A stretch of 34,144 bases of DNA, taken from positions 1,017,410-1,051,553 of the forward strand of contig DF820456.1 of NCBI GenBank assembly GCA_000739515.1, in the 5' to 3' direction. Both the position numbers and the translations under genes were made by a program. The stretch's first letter is position 1; every line of letters begins with the position of its first letter. Below the pieces are notes generated by a model. The model saw nothing but the letters and a program-made list of their open reading frames with translations, made no database searches and was not told the DNA's origin. Below, one piece after another: positions 17,808-25,780 of this stretch. This stretch comes from Candidatus Moduliflexus flocculans (GTDB lineage: Bacteria > Moduliflexota > Moduliflexia > Moduliflexales > Moduliflexaceae).

Positions 17808-18740
17808 TCAAGAAGGATTCGCCTCTTTTACGGCAGGACGGTCACGTTCCAAAAATTTCGACATGAGCGGGATAATGCGTTCATGCGCATCTTCAACGAC
17901 ATAATGCCCGGCGTGTTCCAGCACATGCACCTCGGCGTCAGGGAAACGCCGCCGCCATTCCGGGAGGAAATCTCGTTCCGTAAAACAAAAATCGTCTTTG
18001 CCCCAGAGAATCAACATCGGATGATGTTGAAAACGGGGCGATTCTTTATCAATTTCATTTAACGTGCGCCGCGTCGGATGAGTGTCTTCCATTGGAATAT
18101 CTTTGACAAAGCGATATAACGCGATCCGGTCATGCCAATTGGCATACGGCGCGAGATAGCCCGCTTTGACCTCGGTTGTAAAGCGCTCTGACTGCGAGGT
18201 AGCATACCATAACGCGGCTCTGGCAAAGCCGTTCAAGCCGCGCACAAGCGCTTCGCCAACGACCGGAATGCGGCAGATCGATATCCGAAACGGAATTACC
18301 GGCACGAAAAACGCGCCTGTGTTGAACAGCACGAAACGCTGAATTGCTTCTGGATGCCTGACCGCGTAGCCCATACCGATAGCTCCGCCCCAGTCATGTA
18401 AGACTAATGTCATCTGACGCAGATCGAGATGGAAGCAGAGGCGTTCGAGATTAATAATATGCTGTTCCAGCGTATACGCGTATTGCTGCGGTTTTTCGGA
18501 GAATCCACACCCGACATGATCCGGAGCGATCACGCGAAAATCGCGCGCGAACTCCGCAATCAGGCGGCGGAAATAAAATGACCACGTTGGATTGCCGTGC
18601 ACCATCAGCAGCACGGGCGCATCGCGAGGGCCTTCATCAATATAATGATATGAGACTCCATCCAGATCCATCCAATGCGAAGGAAACTGATACCCAGTAT
18701 TCTGTAAAATGCTTTCAATTTTATTAGATGTATGTCTCAT
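17808..18740 (-). CDS. oleB: OleB-type alpha/beta hydrolase (haloalkane dehalogenase family; beta-lactone decarboxylase)
   Basis: Alpha/beta hydrolase related to haloalkane dehalogenases. OleB decarboxylates the beta-lactone made by OleC to give a cis-olefin. Numbering from ATG 18740 (310 aa), the oxyanion motif HGNPTW is at 49-54, the nucleophile is Asp116 in LHDWGG, and the base is His279 in HAGHY; an acidic residue sits in LILWGKDDF. An in-frame TTG at 18770 could add ten residues. Neither start has a clear Shine-Dalgarno sequence, and ATG was preferred. It directly precedes oleC and a good promoter lies before it. Taken alone it could be called a dehalogenase; the pairing with oleC makes OleB the better reading. 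Confidence 0.85.
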   Translation of the reverse strand: MRHTSNKIESILQNTGYQFPSHWMDLDGVSYHYIDEGPRDAPVLLMVHGNPTWSFYFRRLIAEFARDFRVIAPDHVGCGFSEKPQQYAYTLEQHIINLERLCFHLDLRQMTLVLHDWGGAIGMGYAVRHPEAIQRFVLFNTGAFFVPVIPFRISICRIPVVGEALVRGLNGFARAALWYATSQSERFTTEVKAGYLAPYANWHDRIALYRFVKDIPMEDTHPTRRTLNEIDKESPRFQHHPMLILWGKDDFCFTERDFLPEWRRRFPDAEVHVLEHAGHYVVEDAHERIIPLMSKFLERDRPAVKEANPS

Positions 18741-19252
18741 GCGTTTAAAAAATGATGGTGATACAAACAATAACGAACAATACGTTAGTTATGGGAACTG
18801 TATTGAATAAATTTCAGCAATGTCAAGGGAAAAGTCATGCCGATTCTGTTTCATCGCTGGCGCGAAATTTCAACAGTGCGTATTCCCTGCATTTTCTTTG
18901 ACATTGCTGCGAATAGATTCCGTTTAAAAAAATATCGAATTTTCTCGGAATGTGTGACTTTTGGAGAATGCGGATTTGCACGAATTATATATTTTGAATC
19001 GGTTCAATTTGTATGCTTTTTTAAATGGTATCTTAATCAAATAAAACAGCGAAGATATTATAAAATAGTTGAAACAATTCATTTTATAATAGCATTTCTC
19101 TTGACAGATTTTTCCTCAATCGTGCGAAGATTCTTTTGAATCGAATTTGTTTTTTATATAAATGGTTATTTTGAATCACGCAACGGCAAGGATTCGTTTT
19201 TCAGCAGCGGACAGTCTGCCCAAACGCGAATTTTCGCCGTATTTTCTGATAT
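18741..19252. other. AT-rich divergent intergenic region
   Basis: About 510 bases between oleB (-) and the GH31 gene (+). It is markedly richer in A and T than the flanks (18960-19190 especially). It holds the putative oleB promoter and a TTGACA at about 19101 facing the GH31 gene without a good -10. A 100-codon open frame at 18837-19139 has no family resemblance and is not accepted as a gene. Confidence 0.5.
18797..18826 (-). promoter_or_regulatory. Putative promoter of oleB-oleC
   Basis: On the minus strand, perfect TTGACA (18826-18821), an 18-base spacer and TACAGT (18802-18797, four of six) lie about 55 bases before the chosen oleB start. Confidence 0.5.
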
Positions 19253-21424
19253 ATGATGCAACATCGCGCATTATTGCATACAATTTGCTACCGCAGCGGC
19301 GCTCCGTTTCAGACGAACGCCGTGCTGCCTGAAATCACCGTCGATATTCGGCCTGCCGCCGCGCTCCCATATTTCACCATCACGCAAACAGACGGCAAGA
19401 CCGCGCTGCGCTATGAGCTTGCCCGACATGACCGCGTGTACGGGTTAGGCGAGCAGTTAGGCGGACTCAACAAGCGCGGCAAAATGTATCGCACGTATAA
19501 CACCGACATTTCGCCGCACCAGCCCCATATTGAGACGCTTTACGGCTCGCATCCGTTCTTGTTCATCACGGGCGAGCGCGGCTTCGGTTTTTTTCTTGAT
19601 TATCCGTCGGAAATGATGTTCGACATCAGCCATACGCATAAAGACATCCTGGAAATCACGATTCCATCGCAGGATTTCGACCTCTATCTGTTTGATGTCA
19701 GCGAGCCGAAGCAGATCGTCCGCGAATATCTGACGTTGACAGGTTCGCCCTACATTCCGCCAAAATGGGCGTTTGGCTATCAGCAATGCCGCTACAGCTA
19801 CCCCGACGCCGAAACGGTGCAAGCCATCGCCACAAAGTTCCGAGAGCTTGACATTCCGTGTGACGCCATCGGCATGGACATTGACTACATGGTGAATTAT
19901 AAAGTCTTCACGCTGGATGACGACAAATTCCCGAAGTTCGCCGAATTCGTCGCGCAGATGAAAACCAACGGTTTCCGTCTCGTGCCGATTCTTGACGCGG
20001 GCGTGAAAGTTGAGCCGGGCTATGCGATCTACGACGAAGGGAAGGCGAACGACTATTTCTGCAAGGACGAGCAGGGCGAAGATTTTGTCGCGGCAGTCTG
20101 GCCGGGCTTATGCCATTTCCCCGATTTTCTGCGGGAAGAAGTGCGGGCATGGTGGGGCAAACAGTACCGCTTCTTCACGGATCAGGGGATTGAAGGTTTC
20201 TGGAACGATATGAATGAACCGGCGATTTTTTACGTGCCGGAAAAAATGAAACAGGCGCGGGAAAAAATTTATGCCATTCTCAGCAAGGACGATATTGGGC
20301 GCGAATTGACCGAGGTCGGGGACACGATGGAGTTATTTAACCGCCGCGAATATTTTAAGGCATTCTCGCAACGCGCAGACGATGGCCGCGTCGTCAATCA
20401 TGACGCCGTGCATAATCTCTACGCTTTCGACATGACGCGCGGCACGGCGGAACAATTAAAATTAGCGATGCCGGGCACACGCTATTTCTTGCTGTCTCGC
20501 GGCAGTTACGCTGGTCTGCACCGCTTTTCCGGCATCTGGACGGGCGACAATTCCAGTTGGTGGGAGCATCTCGAAGTCAATATCCATATGCTGATATCAC
20601 TCAATTTTGCGGGCTTTTTCTACACCGGCGCCGATACCGGCGGATTCGGCGCGGAAGTGTCGCCAGAATTGATGATTCGTTGGATGCAATTGGGCATGTT
20701 TTCGCCGCTGTTCCGCAATCACACCTGGTATGGTTCGCGCCAGCAGGAACCCTGGAGTTTCGACCCGGAAACGACCGCGATTCTGCGCGACGTGCTGCGC
20801 CTGCGCTACGCCATGATTCCCTATGCCTACTCCGAATATATGCGAGCCGTGCGGGAACTCAGGCCGTTCATCGCGCCGCTCTTTTTTGAATTTTCTGGAG
20901 AGCGCTCCCAACAGGTCGAAGACCAGTTCCTGTATGGCGAGTCGCTGATGATCGCGCCGGTTTATACGCCGAATGCGCGTGGCCGGTTCGTCCATCTGCC
21001 GGAAAGCCGCTGGCTGCGCTGGAATGCGTCGCGCTGCGAAGATCGCGCCATGACCGTCATGCAGCCGGACGATTATTATGTCAGTGCCGACATTCACGAA
21101 GTGCCGATGTTTCTGCGGGAAAACCGCCTCTGCGTTTTGGCAGAGCCGATGAGTCACGTCCATGAACAACCGATTCGGAAACTGACGGTGCTCGGCTTCG
21201 TCACCAACGCGGCGGAGTTCGTCTATTACGAAGACGACGGCGCAAGTTACGGCTATCGCGATGGGCAATGCGCGGAATTGACGATTCGCGCCCGCAAAAC
21301 TGCCGCAGGCATCGAAGTCTCCTGCGAAAAATGCGAACACGGTTATGCCCTTCAAATAAGCGAACTCGCCTGTGAGTTTTATGATGAGCACGGCAAGCAA
21401 TTCCGTTCTTCCGTGACGTTGTAA
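19253..21424 (+). CDS. Glycoside hydrolase family 31 enzyme (alpha-glucosidase type)
   Basis: Retaining exo-alpha-glycosidase, cutting terminal alpha-linked glucose or xylose from oligosaccharides. The 723-aa protein has the N-terminal beta-sandwich (VYGLGEQLGGLNKRG near residues 62-76) and the catalytic barrel with GMDIDYM. The nucleophile Asp319 is in GFWNDMNEP and the acid/base Asp432 in WTGDNSSWWEHL. The GADTGGFG block and the C-terminal sheet domain follow. No signal peptide is visible, so it is likely cytoplasmic and acts on imported sugars. Two ATG codons are adjacent at 19253 and 19256, with no clear ribosome-binding site. Precise specificity (alpha-glucosidase versus alpha-xylosidase) cannot be decided by eye. 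Confidence 0.95.
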   Translation: MMQHRALLHTICYRSGAPFQTNAVLPEITVDIRPAAALPYFTITQTDGKTALRYELARHDRVYGLGEQLGGLNKRGKMYRTYNTDISPHQPHIETLYGSHPFLFITGERGFGFFLDYPSEMMFDISHTHKDILEITIPSQDFDLYLFDVSEPKQIVREYLTLTGSPYIPPKWAFGYQQCRYSYPDAETVQAIATKFRELDIPCDAIGMDIDYMVNYKVFTLDDDKFPKFAEFVAQMKTNGFRLVPILDAGVKVEPGYAIYDEGKANDYFCKDEQGEDFVAAVWPGLCHFPDFLREEVRAWWGKQYRFFTDQGIEGFWNDMNEPAIFYVPEKMKQAREKIYAILSKDDIGRELTEVGDTMELFNRREYFKAFSQRADDGRVVNHDAVHNLYAFDMTRGTAEQLKLAMPGTRYFLLSRGSYAGLHRFSGIWTGDNSSWWEHLEVNIHMLISLNFAGFFYTGADTGGFGAEVSPELMIRWMQLGMFSPLFRNHTWYGSRQQEPWSFDPETTAILRDVLRLRYAMIPYAYSEYMRAVRELRPFIAPLFFEFSGERSQQVEDQFLYGESLMIAPVYTPNARGRFVHLPESRWLRWNASRCEDRAMTVMQPDDYYVSADIHEVPMFLRENRLCVLAEPMSHVHEQPIRKLTVLGFVTNAAEFVYYEDDGASYGYRDGQCAELTIRARKTAAGIEVSCEKCEHGYALQISELACEFYDEHGKQFRSSVTL

Positions 21425-21431
21425 CGCCGAC

Positions 21432-21464
21432 ACACCTCACAGGTTTTAAAAACCTGTGAGGTGT
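21432..21464. repeat. Perfect ACACCTCACAGG palindrome, terminator-like
   Basis: ACACCTCACAGGTTTT (21432-21447) and its exact inverse (21449-21464) flank a single base. It lies eight bases after the GH31 stop codon. No T-run follows, but the position suggests it ends or protects the transcript. Same family as 4234-4264. Confidence 0.85.
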
Positions 21465-21619
21465 ACCCTGCCAGATTTCTTCCTGAATTTGCCACGAACA
21501 GAAGATTATTTTCTTGACAGCATCGCGTAATTTCAATAGCTACCGACAGCGATAACGAATAGGAGATCGGGGCGTTGTTTCCTATTCACCGAATAAAATA
21601 AAAATGGAACAACGGCGTC

Positions 21620-22393
21620 ATGGAATATACATTAACAAGCATGTTCGGCATTCAGGGCGAAGTCGCAATCGTGACCGGCGCGTCGCGAGGCATTGGGAAA
21701 GAAATTGCGATTGCGTTAGCCTCGTTAGGCGCAAAGGTCGTGCTGGTCAGCGTCAAGCCCACCTATCTTTTTCATACAGTCACTGAATTACAAGAAAAAG
21801 GGTTCGATGTCATCGGCATTCCGGCGGATACCACCAAAAAAGACAATGTGCAGGCGATGGTGGATTTGGTTGCCGAACAATTTGGCAAAATTGATATTTT
21901 AGTGAATTGCGCAGGGGTTTCTCATTTGGAAAATGCCGTTGATTTTGAAGAAGCGATGTGGGACTGGGTGATGGAGGTGAATCTGAAAGGGACGTTTTTG
22001 ATGTGCCAGGCGGTGGGAAAATATATGGTGCAGCGGAAAAAAGGGCGCATTATCAACATCTCTTCCGTGCTCGGTTTGCATGGACGGGCGCAGGATATGG
22101 CTTACGCGCCGAGCAAAGCCGCAATGGATCAATTGACGAAATCATTAGCGGTCGAATGGGCGAAAGAAAATATCAATGTCAATGCTGTCGCGCCGACATT
22201 TACCTCAAACGATGTCAAAATCGGTCTGTTAGGCAATCAGGAAAAATTAGACTGGGTGTTGCAGCGCATTCCAAAAGGCAAGCTCTGCGAAATGGATTGG
22301 ATCGTCGGCCCGGTCATCTTTCTCTGTTCCCCCTGCGCCGAATTCGTGACCGGCCATATTCTCTATGTGGACGGCGGCTGGACGATTGGATAA
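21620..22393 (+). CDS. Short-chain dehydrogenase/reductase, gluconate 5-dehydrogenase-like
   Basis: Cytoplasmic NAD(P)-dependent oxidoreductase of the classical SDR family, 257 aa. The cofactor loop TGASRGIG is at 19-26 and NCAG follows beta-4. The catalytic Ser149, Tyr162 and Lys166 are in place (ISSVLGLHG, YAPSK). The C-terminal FVTGHILYVDGGWTIG resembles the sugar-acid dehydrogenases KduD and Ga5DH, so a uronate or gluconate substrate is a reasonable guess, in keeping with the adjacent glycosidase. The start has only a weak GGAAC-like site. A TTGACA at 21514-21519 is the best -35 candidate, with a poor -10. Substrate is inferred, family is certain. Confidence 0.92.
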   Translation: MEYTLTSMFGIQGEVAIVTGASRGIGKEIAIALASLGAKVVLVSVKPTYLFHTVTELQEKGFDVIGIPADTTKKDNVQAMVDLVAEQFGKIDILVNCAGVSHLENAVDFEEAMWDWVMEVNLKGTFLMCQAVGKYMVQRKKGRIINISSVLGLHGRAQDMAYAPSKAAMDQLTKSLAVEWAKENINVNAVAPTFTSNDVKIGLLGNQEKLDWVLQRIPKGKLCEMDWIVGPVIFLCSPCAEFVTGHILYVDGGWTIG

Positions 22394-22396
22394 AAA

Positions 22397-22506
22397 ACCA
22401 CGAAACACGCCAAATACACGAAAATAAAAATGCCGTAGAGACGGGTCGCCGACCCGTCTGTACCGTAATATTGGCATTTTTTCATGTATGTTGCGTGTTT
22501 CGTGGT
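22397..22506. repeat. Nested element: CACGAA arms around a GACGGGTCG hairpin
   Basis: The outer arms begin ACCACGAAACACG at 22397 and end with the inverse CGTGTTTCGTGGT at 22506, with diverged parts between. Inside, AAAAATGCC/GGCATTTTT pair, and within these a hairpin GTAGAGACGGGTC-GCC-GACCCGTCTGTAC (22435-22463; 9-bp perfect inner stem) occupies the loop. It lies between the convergent SDR gene and the secreted-protein gene, touching both stops within seven bases. Confidence 0.88.
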
Positions 22507-22512
22507 CAAAAA

Positions 22513-23019
22513 TCAGGGCTGTTTGATGGATTGCAGAATCGCGGCAATGCTTTCGGCGTGGCGTTGCGCCGCTTTTGGTTCAGAAAGAAACGCGATGAGG
22601 CAGACCGTTTTTTCTTCTGGCATAAAAAAGCCGACAGTCAGTTTGACATCCTCGTCCGTTTCCACATCTTTCCCTACCCCGGTGGCTCGCCAGAACGGAA
22701 TGCCATTGATTTCCAGCCGTTCGCCTTCGCCGTCAAGATTGATGTCCGTCAGCAAATCCGTCAAAAATTCATCCAATCCGTCAATCGCTTCTTCCATTGT
22801 TTCCGCATCTACCGGCCAGGCCATCATATAGACCTTTTCATCCGGGGAAACGGATTGCAAAATCGTTTCTTCGATCACTTCAGATTTCCATTTGTCCGGC
22901 ATTTCAATCGTAAACATCGGCGCGTCTTGCGCCGGATAGACAATGAACTCCGCCGAAACTTGCGCTGCTGTAAACAAAAGCGCAATCAGACAGATGAAAA
23001 ACAGCGTTTGCAATTTCAT
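22513..23019 (-). CDS. Small secreted protein of unknown function
   Basis: A 168-aa protein with a clear signal peptide (KLQTLFFICLIALLFTAA, cut likely after SAE or VSA near residue 23). The mature part is acidic. Its order of elements (FTIEMPDKWKSEV; FWRATG; VGFFMPEEKTVCLIAFL; a final helix ending ILQSIKQ) recalls the PsbP/Mog1/DcrB-like fold of small periplasmic or lipid-anchored proteins. That likeness is weak and by eye. GAGG lies just before the ATG. It converges with the SDR gene across a palindromic element, and 520 bases separate it from the VIT gene that runs the other way. Confidence 0.7.
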   Translation of the reverse strand: MKLQTLFFICLIALLFTAAQVSAEFIVYPAQDAPMFTIEMPDKWKSEVIEETILQSVSPDEKVYMMAWPVDAETMEEAIDGLDEFLTDLLTDINLDGEGERLEINGIPFWRATGVGKDVETDEDVKLTVGFFMPEEKTVCLIAFLSEPKAAQRHAESIAAILQSIKQP

Positions 23020-23185
23020 ACATCCTCGTGACGCACGTCGAAACTCTCGTTTCGACGCACATGAATAACTCCTCCATGAATATTCCCGTCAGCCCGCTCA
23101 TCGCGACTGACAGCACATAACAAGCAACTTCGTTATATACCTTATGCGTTTCTCGCATTTTGTCAATATGGAATTTGTTGGAACA

Positions 23186-23324
23186 ACCACGAAATACGCG
23201 AAAAAATAGCACACTGATTAGGCTGATCATCCTGATCACAAGATCGTCAAAAGCATCAGTGTCAATCAGCCCAATCAGATTATCAGCGTGCTATTCTTTT
23301 CGTGTCTTTCGTGTGTTTTGTGGT
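23186..23324. repeat. Nested CACGAA element with a CTGATTAGGCTGAT core
   Basis: The outer ends ACCACGAAATACGCGAAAA and the inverse of ACCACAAAACACACG pair imperfectly, with about seven bases missing on the left. Next inward, AATAGCAC-CTGAT pairs with its inverse. The centre contains repeated CTGAT/ATCAG units (GATTAGGCTGATCATCCTGAT). Confidence 0.75.
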
Positions 23325-23405
23325 AAATGATGACGAATTTTCATAAACATTTCATGCGGCGTTCATACTGTTTTCATGCGGGCCTCCTACCATAGACGCA
23401 GAAAG

Positions 23406-23485
23406 CGCGGGAACTACAGGGATGAGGGGAAGCAAGGATATATCAGCCTTATCCCTTCTTACCCTCATCCCTGTAGTTCCACGCG
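23406..23485. repeat. Inverted repeat GGAACTACAGGGATGAGGG
   Basis: Arms of about 28 bases (23406-23432 and 23458-23485) pair with roughly one mismatch and one extra base. The spacer AAGGATA...TATCAGCCTT can pair further, so the whole unit may fold into one long hairpin about 55 bases before the VIT gene. Confidence 0.8.
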
Positions 23486-23539
23486 AAATCTTAACCATGC
23501 CATCTTGATAAAAAATCTAACAAAAAAGGAGAACAGACC

Positions 23540-25711
23540 ATGAACCGCCTTGTGAATGCGTTGCTAATGATCTCAGGAATGTTGATGTTTTCGGCGTTCT
23601 GCCTTGCGTTCGCCTATGCGCAAGAGGCAAACGACACCACGCTGTCGCCCTATTTTCTCGTTAAAAGCGATAATCCGAATGCCGACCAATTGCCGCTGCT
23701 GCTCACCTCCGCGAATGTCAATATCGCGGGCGTGATCGCCGACGTGACGGTCACGCAGGTCTATAAAAACGAAGGAACGCGCCCGATTGAGGCGATCTAC
23801 GTGTTTCCCGGCTCGACTCGCGCCGCCGTCTATGGCATGACGATGACCATCGGCGACCGCCGGATCGTCGCAAAAATCAAGGAAAAAGAGCAAGCACGGC
23901 AGCAATACGAAGCCGCCAAACGCGAAGGCAAAACCGCGTCATTATTAGAGCAGCAGCGCCCGAACGTCTTTCAGATGAACGTCGCCAACATTCTGCCCGG
24001 CGATAACATCAGCGTCAAACTGAAATACACAGAATTGCTCGTGCCGACCGACGGGACATACGAATTTGTCTATCCGACCGTCGTCGGGCCGCGCTACACG
24101 AATCAGACCGCCACGACGCCGGGCGCGGACAAATGGACGGCAAATCCATACCTTCCGGAAAAATCGCAGGCCGAATTGACCGCCGCGCCGCCGTATCTGT
24201 TCGACATCACGACGCGCATTTCCACCGGCATTCCGTTGCAGCAGGTCAGTTGCTCCTCGCATGATGTTGACATTACTTATGAAAGCCCGGCAGCCGCCGC
24301 GATTACATTAGATGAAACCGTACTGATCGAACGTGTCCGGCAGATGCCACCGGAGCGGCTCGCCGTCATCAAAGCGGCGTTGCTCGACCTGTATGGCGAC
24401 GATTTTGGCAATCTGCCGCGTTTTTATCAACGCCTGTTCAAGGCCGGATTCGCGCCCGCACAGCCGGTGGAGACAGAACAGGTTCGGACGGTCAAAGAAT
24501 TCGGCGGCGACCGTGATTATATTCTGCGCTATCGGCTCGCGGACAAGCAGATTCAATCCGGGTTGCTGCTCTACGAAGGCGAAAACGAGAATTTCTTCCT
24601 GCTGATGGCACAGCCCCCAGCACAAGTCGCCGCCGAAGCGATTCCGGCGCGGGAATACATTTTTATCATGGATGTCTCCGGCTCGATGCGCGGCTTTCCG
24701 CTCGATACTTCGAAAATTTTAGTGCGCAATCTGATTGCAAACCTGCGCCCGACTGATGCGTTCAACGTGCTGCTTTTTGCGGGAAGCTCGTCAACCTTTG
24801 CGGAGCGGTCAGTTCCCGCCAATGCGGAGAACCTGAAACTCGCGCTCGCCTTTATTGACCGGCAGCAAGGCGGCGGCGGCACAGAATTGCTCCCGGCCTT
24901 ACAGCGGGCGCTGAATCTGCCGCGAACCGAGGGGGTTTCGCGCTCTATCGCGATTATGACCGACGGTTTTGTGAATGTTGAAACTGAGGTGTTTGATCTC
25001 ATTCGCCAAAATTTAAATAGCGCGAACATGTTTACATTCGGAATCGGCAGCAGCGTCAATCGCTTTTTGATCGAAGGCATGGCGCGCGTGGGAATGGGCG
25101 AGGCGTTTGTGGTGGAAAAGCCTGAAGCAGCGGCGGAACAGGCCGACAAATTCCGACAATACATTCAATCGCCGGTACTGACGCAGATTCAATGTAATTT
25201 TCATGACTTTGACGCCTACGATGTCGAGCCGGTGAGTATTCCCGACGTGTTGGCGCAGCGCCCGGTGTTGGTGTTCGGCAAGTGGCGCGGCGCAGCGGCG
25301 GGGGAGATCGAATTGACCGGCATGACCGGCAGCAGCGCATATCGCCAGACGTTCCGCATCAGCGACGCTAAACGCGACGACACGCACGTCGCCTTGCGCT
25401 ATCTCTGGGCGCGGAAACGGATCGAACTACTCGGCGATTACAACAAACTGCAGAAAGATGATCGCCGCATTCAAGAAATCACGCGACTTGGCTTGACCTA
25501 CAATTTATTGACCGAATACACCTCGTTTATCGCCGTTGATGAAGTGATTCGCAACAAAAGCGGCCAATCAGACACGGTCAAACAGCCATTGCCGCTGCCG
25601 AAAAATGTGTCGAATGCGGCGATAGGCGTCCGCAAATCGCCAGAACCGGAACTCTCGTTCCTGCTCCTGATTGCGGCGGCGCTCGCAACGTTCGCCTTGC
25701 GAAAAAAATAG
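23540..25711 (+). CDS. VIT and von Willebrand A domain surface protein with PEP-CTERM-like sorting signal
   Basis: Predicted secreted, sorted surface protein of 723 aa. A signal peptide covers about residues 1-27 (ending AYAQ). A VIT domain follows (about 35-165; VTQVYKNEGTRPIEAIYVFP, KEKEQARQQYEAAKREGKTA, QRPNVFQMNVANI). The vWA domain spans about 370-540 with MIDAS motif DVSGS at 378-382, a GGGGTELLPAL loop and TDGFVN. The C-terminus is SPEPE (Pro701-Glu-Pro703), one hydrophobic helix (LSFLLLIAAALATFAL) and RKK, the tripartite layout of PEP-CTERM signals. An exosortase gene starts 70 bases downstream. AAGGAG precedes the ATG. The same VIT/vWA architecture is the target in the proteobacterial dedicated sortase system and in XrtN systems. 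Confidence 0.92.
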   Translation: MNRLVNALLMISGMLMFSAFCLAFAYAQEANDTTLSPYFLVKSDNPNADQLPLLLTSANVNIAGVIADVTVTQVYKNEGTRPIEAIYVFPGSTRAAVYGMTMTIGDRRIVAKIKEKEQARQQYEAAKREGKTASLLEQQRPNVFQMNVANILPGDNISVKLKYTELLVPTDGTYEFVYPTVVGPRYTNQTATTPGADKWTANPYLPEKSQAELTAAPPYLFDITTRISTGIPLQQVSCSSHDVDITYESPAAAAITLDETVLIERVRQMPPERLAVIKAALLDLYGDDFGNLPRFYQRLFKAGFAPAQPVETEQVRTVKEFGGDRDYILRYRLADKQIQSGLLLYEGENENFFLLMAQPPAQVAAEAIPAREYIFIMDVSGSMRGFPLDTSKILVRNLIANLRPTDAFNVLLFAGSSSTFAERSVPANAENLKLALAFIDRQQGGGGTELLPALQRALNLPRTEGVSRSIAIMTDGFVNVETEVFDLIRQNLNSANMFTFGIGSSVNRFLIEGMARVGMGEAFVVEKPEAAAEQADKFRQYIQSPVLTQIQCNFHDFDAYDVEPVSIPDVLAQRPVLVFGKWRGAAAGEIELTGMTGSSAYRQTFRISDAKRDDTHVALRYLWARKRIELLGDYNKLQKDDRRIQEITRLGLTYNLLTEYTSFIAVDEVIRNKSGQSDTVKQPLPLPKNVSNAAIGVRKSPEPELSFLLLIAAALATFALRKK

Positions 25712-25718
25712 GGATTTT

Positions 25719-25773
25719 ACCACGAAATACACGAAAAATAAGACGTTTATCAATTTTTCGTGTATTTCGTGGT
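25719..25773. repeat. CACGAA-armed palindrome abutting the exosortase start
   Basis: Perfect 21-bp arms (25719-25739 and 25753-25773; ACCACGAAATACACGAAAAA type) with a 13-base loop. It fills nearly the whole gap between the VIT gene and the exosortase gene and ends seven bases before the exosortase ATG, where a Shine-Dalgarno sequence would be expected. Confidence 0.92.
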
Positions 25774-25780
25774 TTGAAAT

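Larger units (their letters stand above)
23020..23539. other. Repeat-filled divergent intergenic region
   Basis: No gene seen in 520 bases. It holds three palindromic units: a GTCGAAAC/GTTTCGAC hairpin (23037-23056), a large CACGAA element (23186-23324) and a GGAACTACAGGGATGAGGG inverted repeat (23406-23485). AAAGGAG at about 23525 is the ribosome-binding site of the VIT gene. Promoters for either neighbour could not be picked with confidence. Confidence 0.55.

Noticed and set aside
18837..19139. 100-codon open frame (+) in the AT-rich gap between oleB and GH31
   Set aside because: No ribosome-binding site, no recognisable family pattern, and a composition expected of an AT-rich non-coding stretch.
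21958..23031. 357-codon open frame (+) overlapping the SDR gene and the secreted-protein gene
   Set aside because: It runs through two real genes and a palindromic repeat in another frame, and its product is Arg/His/Phe-rich low-quality sequence typical of a shadow frame.
22904..23239. 111-codon open frame (-) before the secreted-protein gene
   Set aside because: It overlaps the better supported signal-peptide gene and crosses repeats; cysteine-rich, featureless product.
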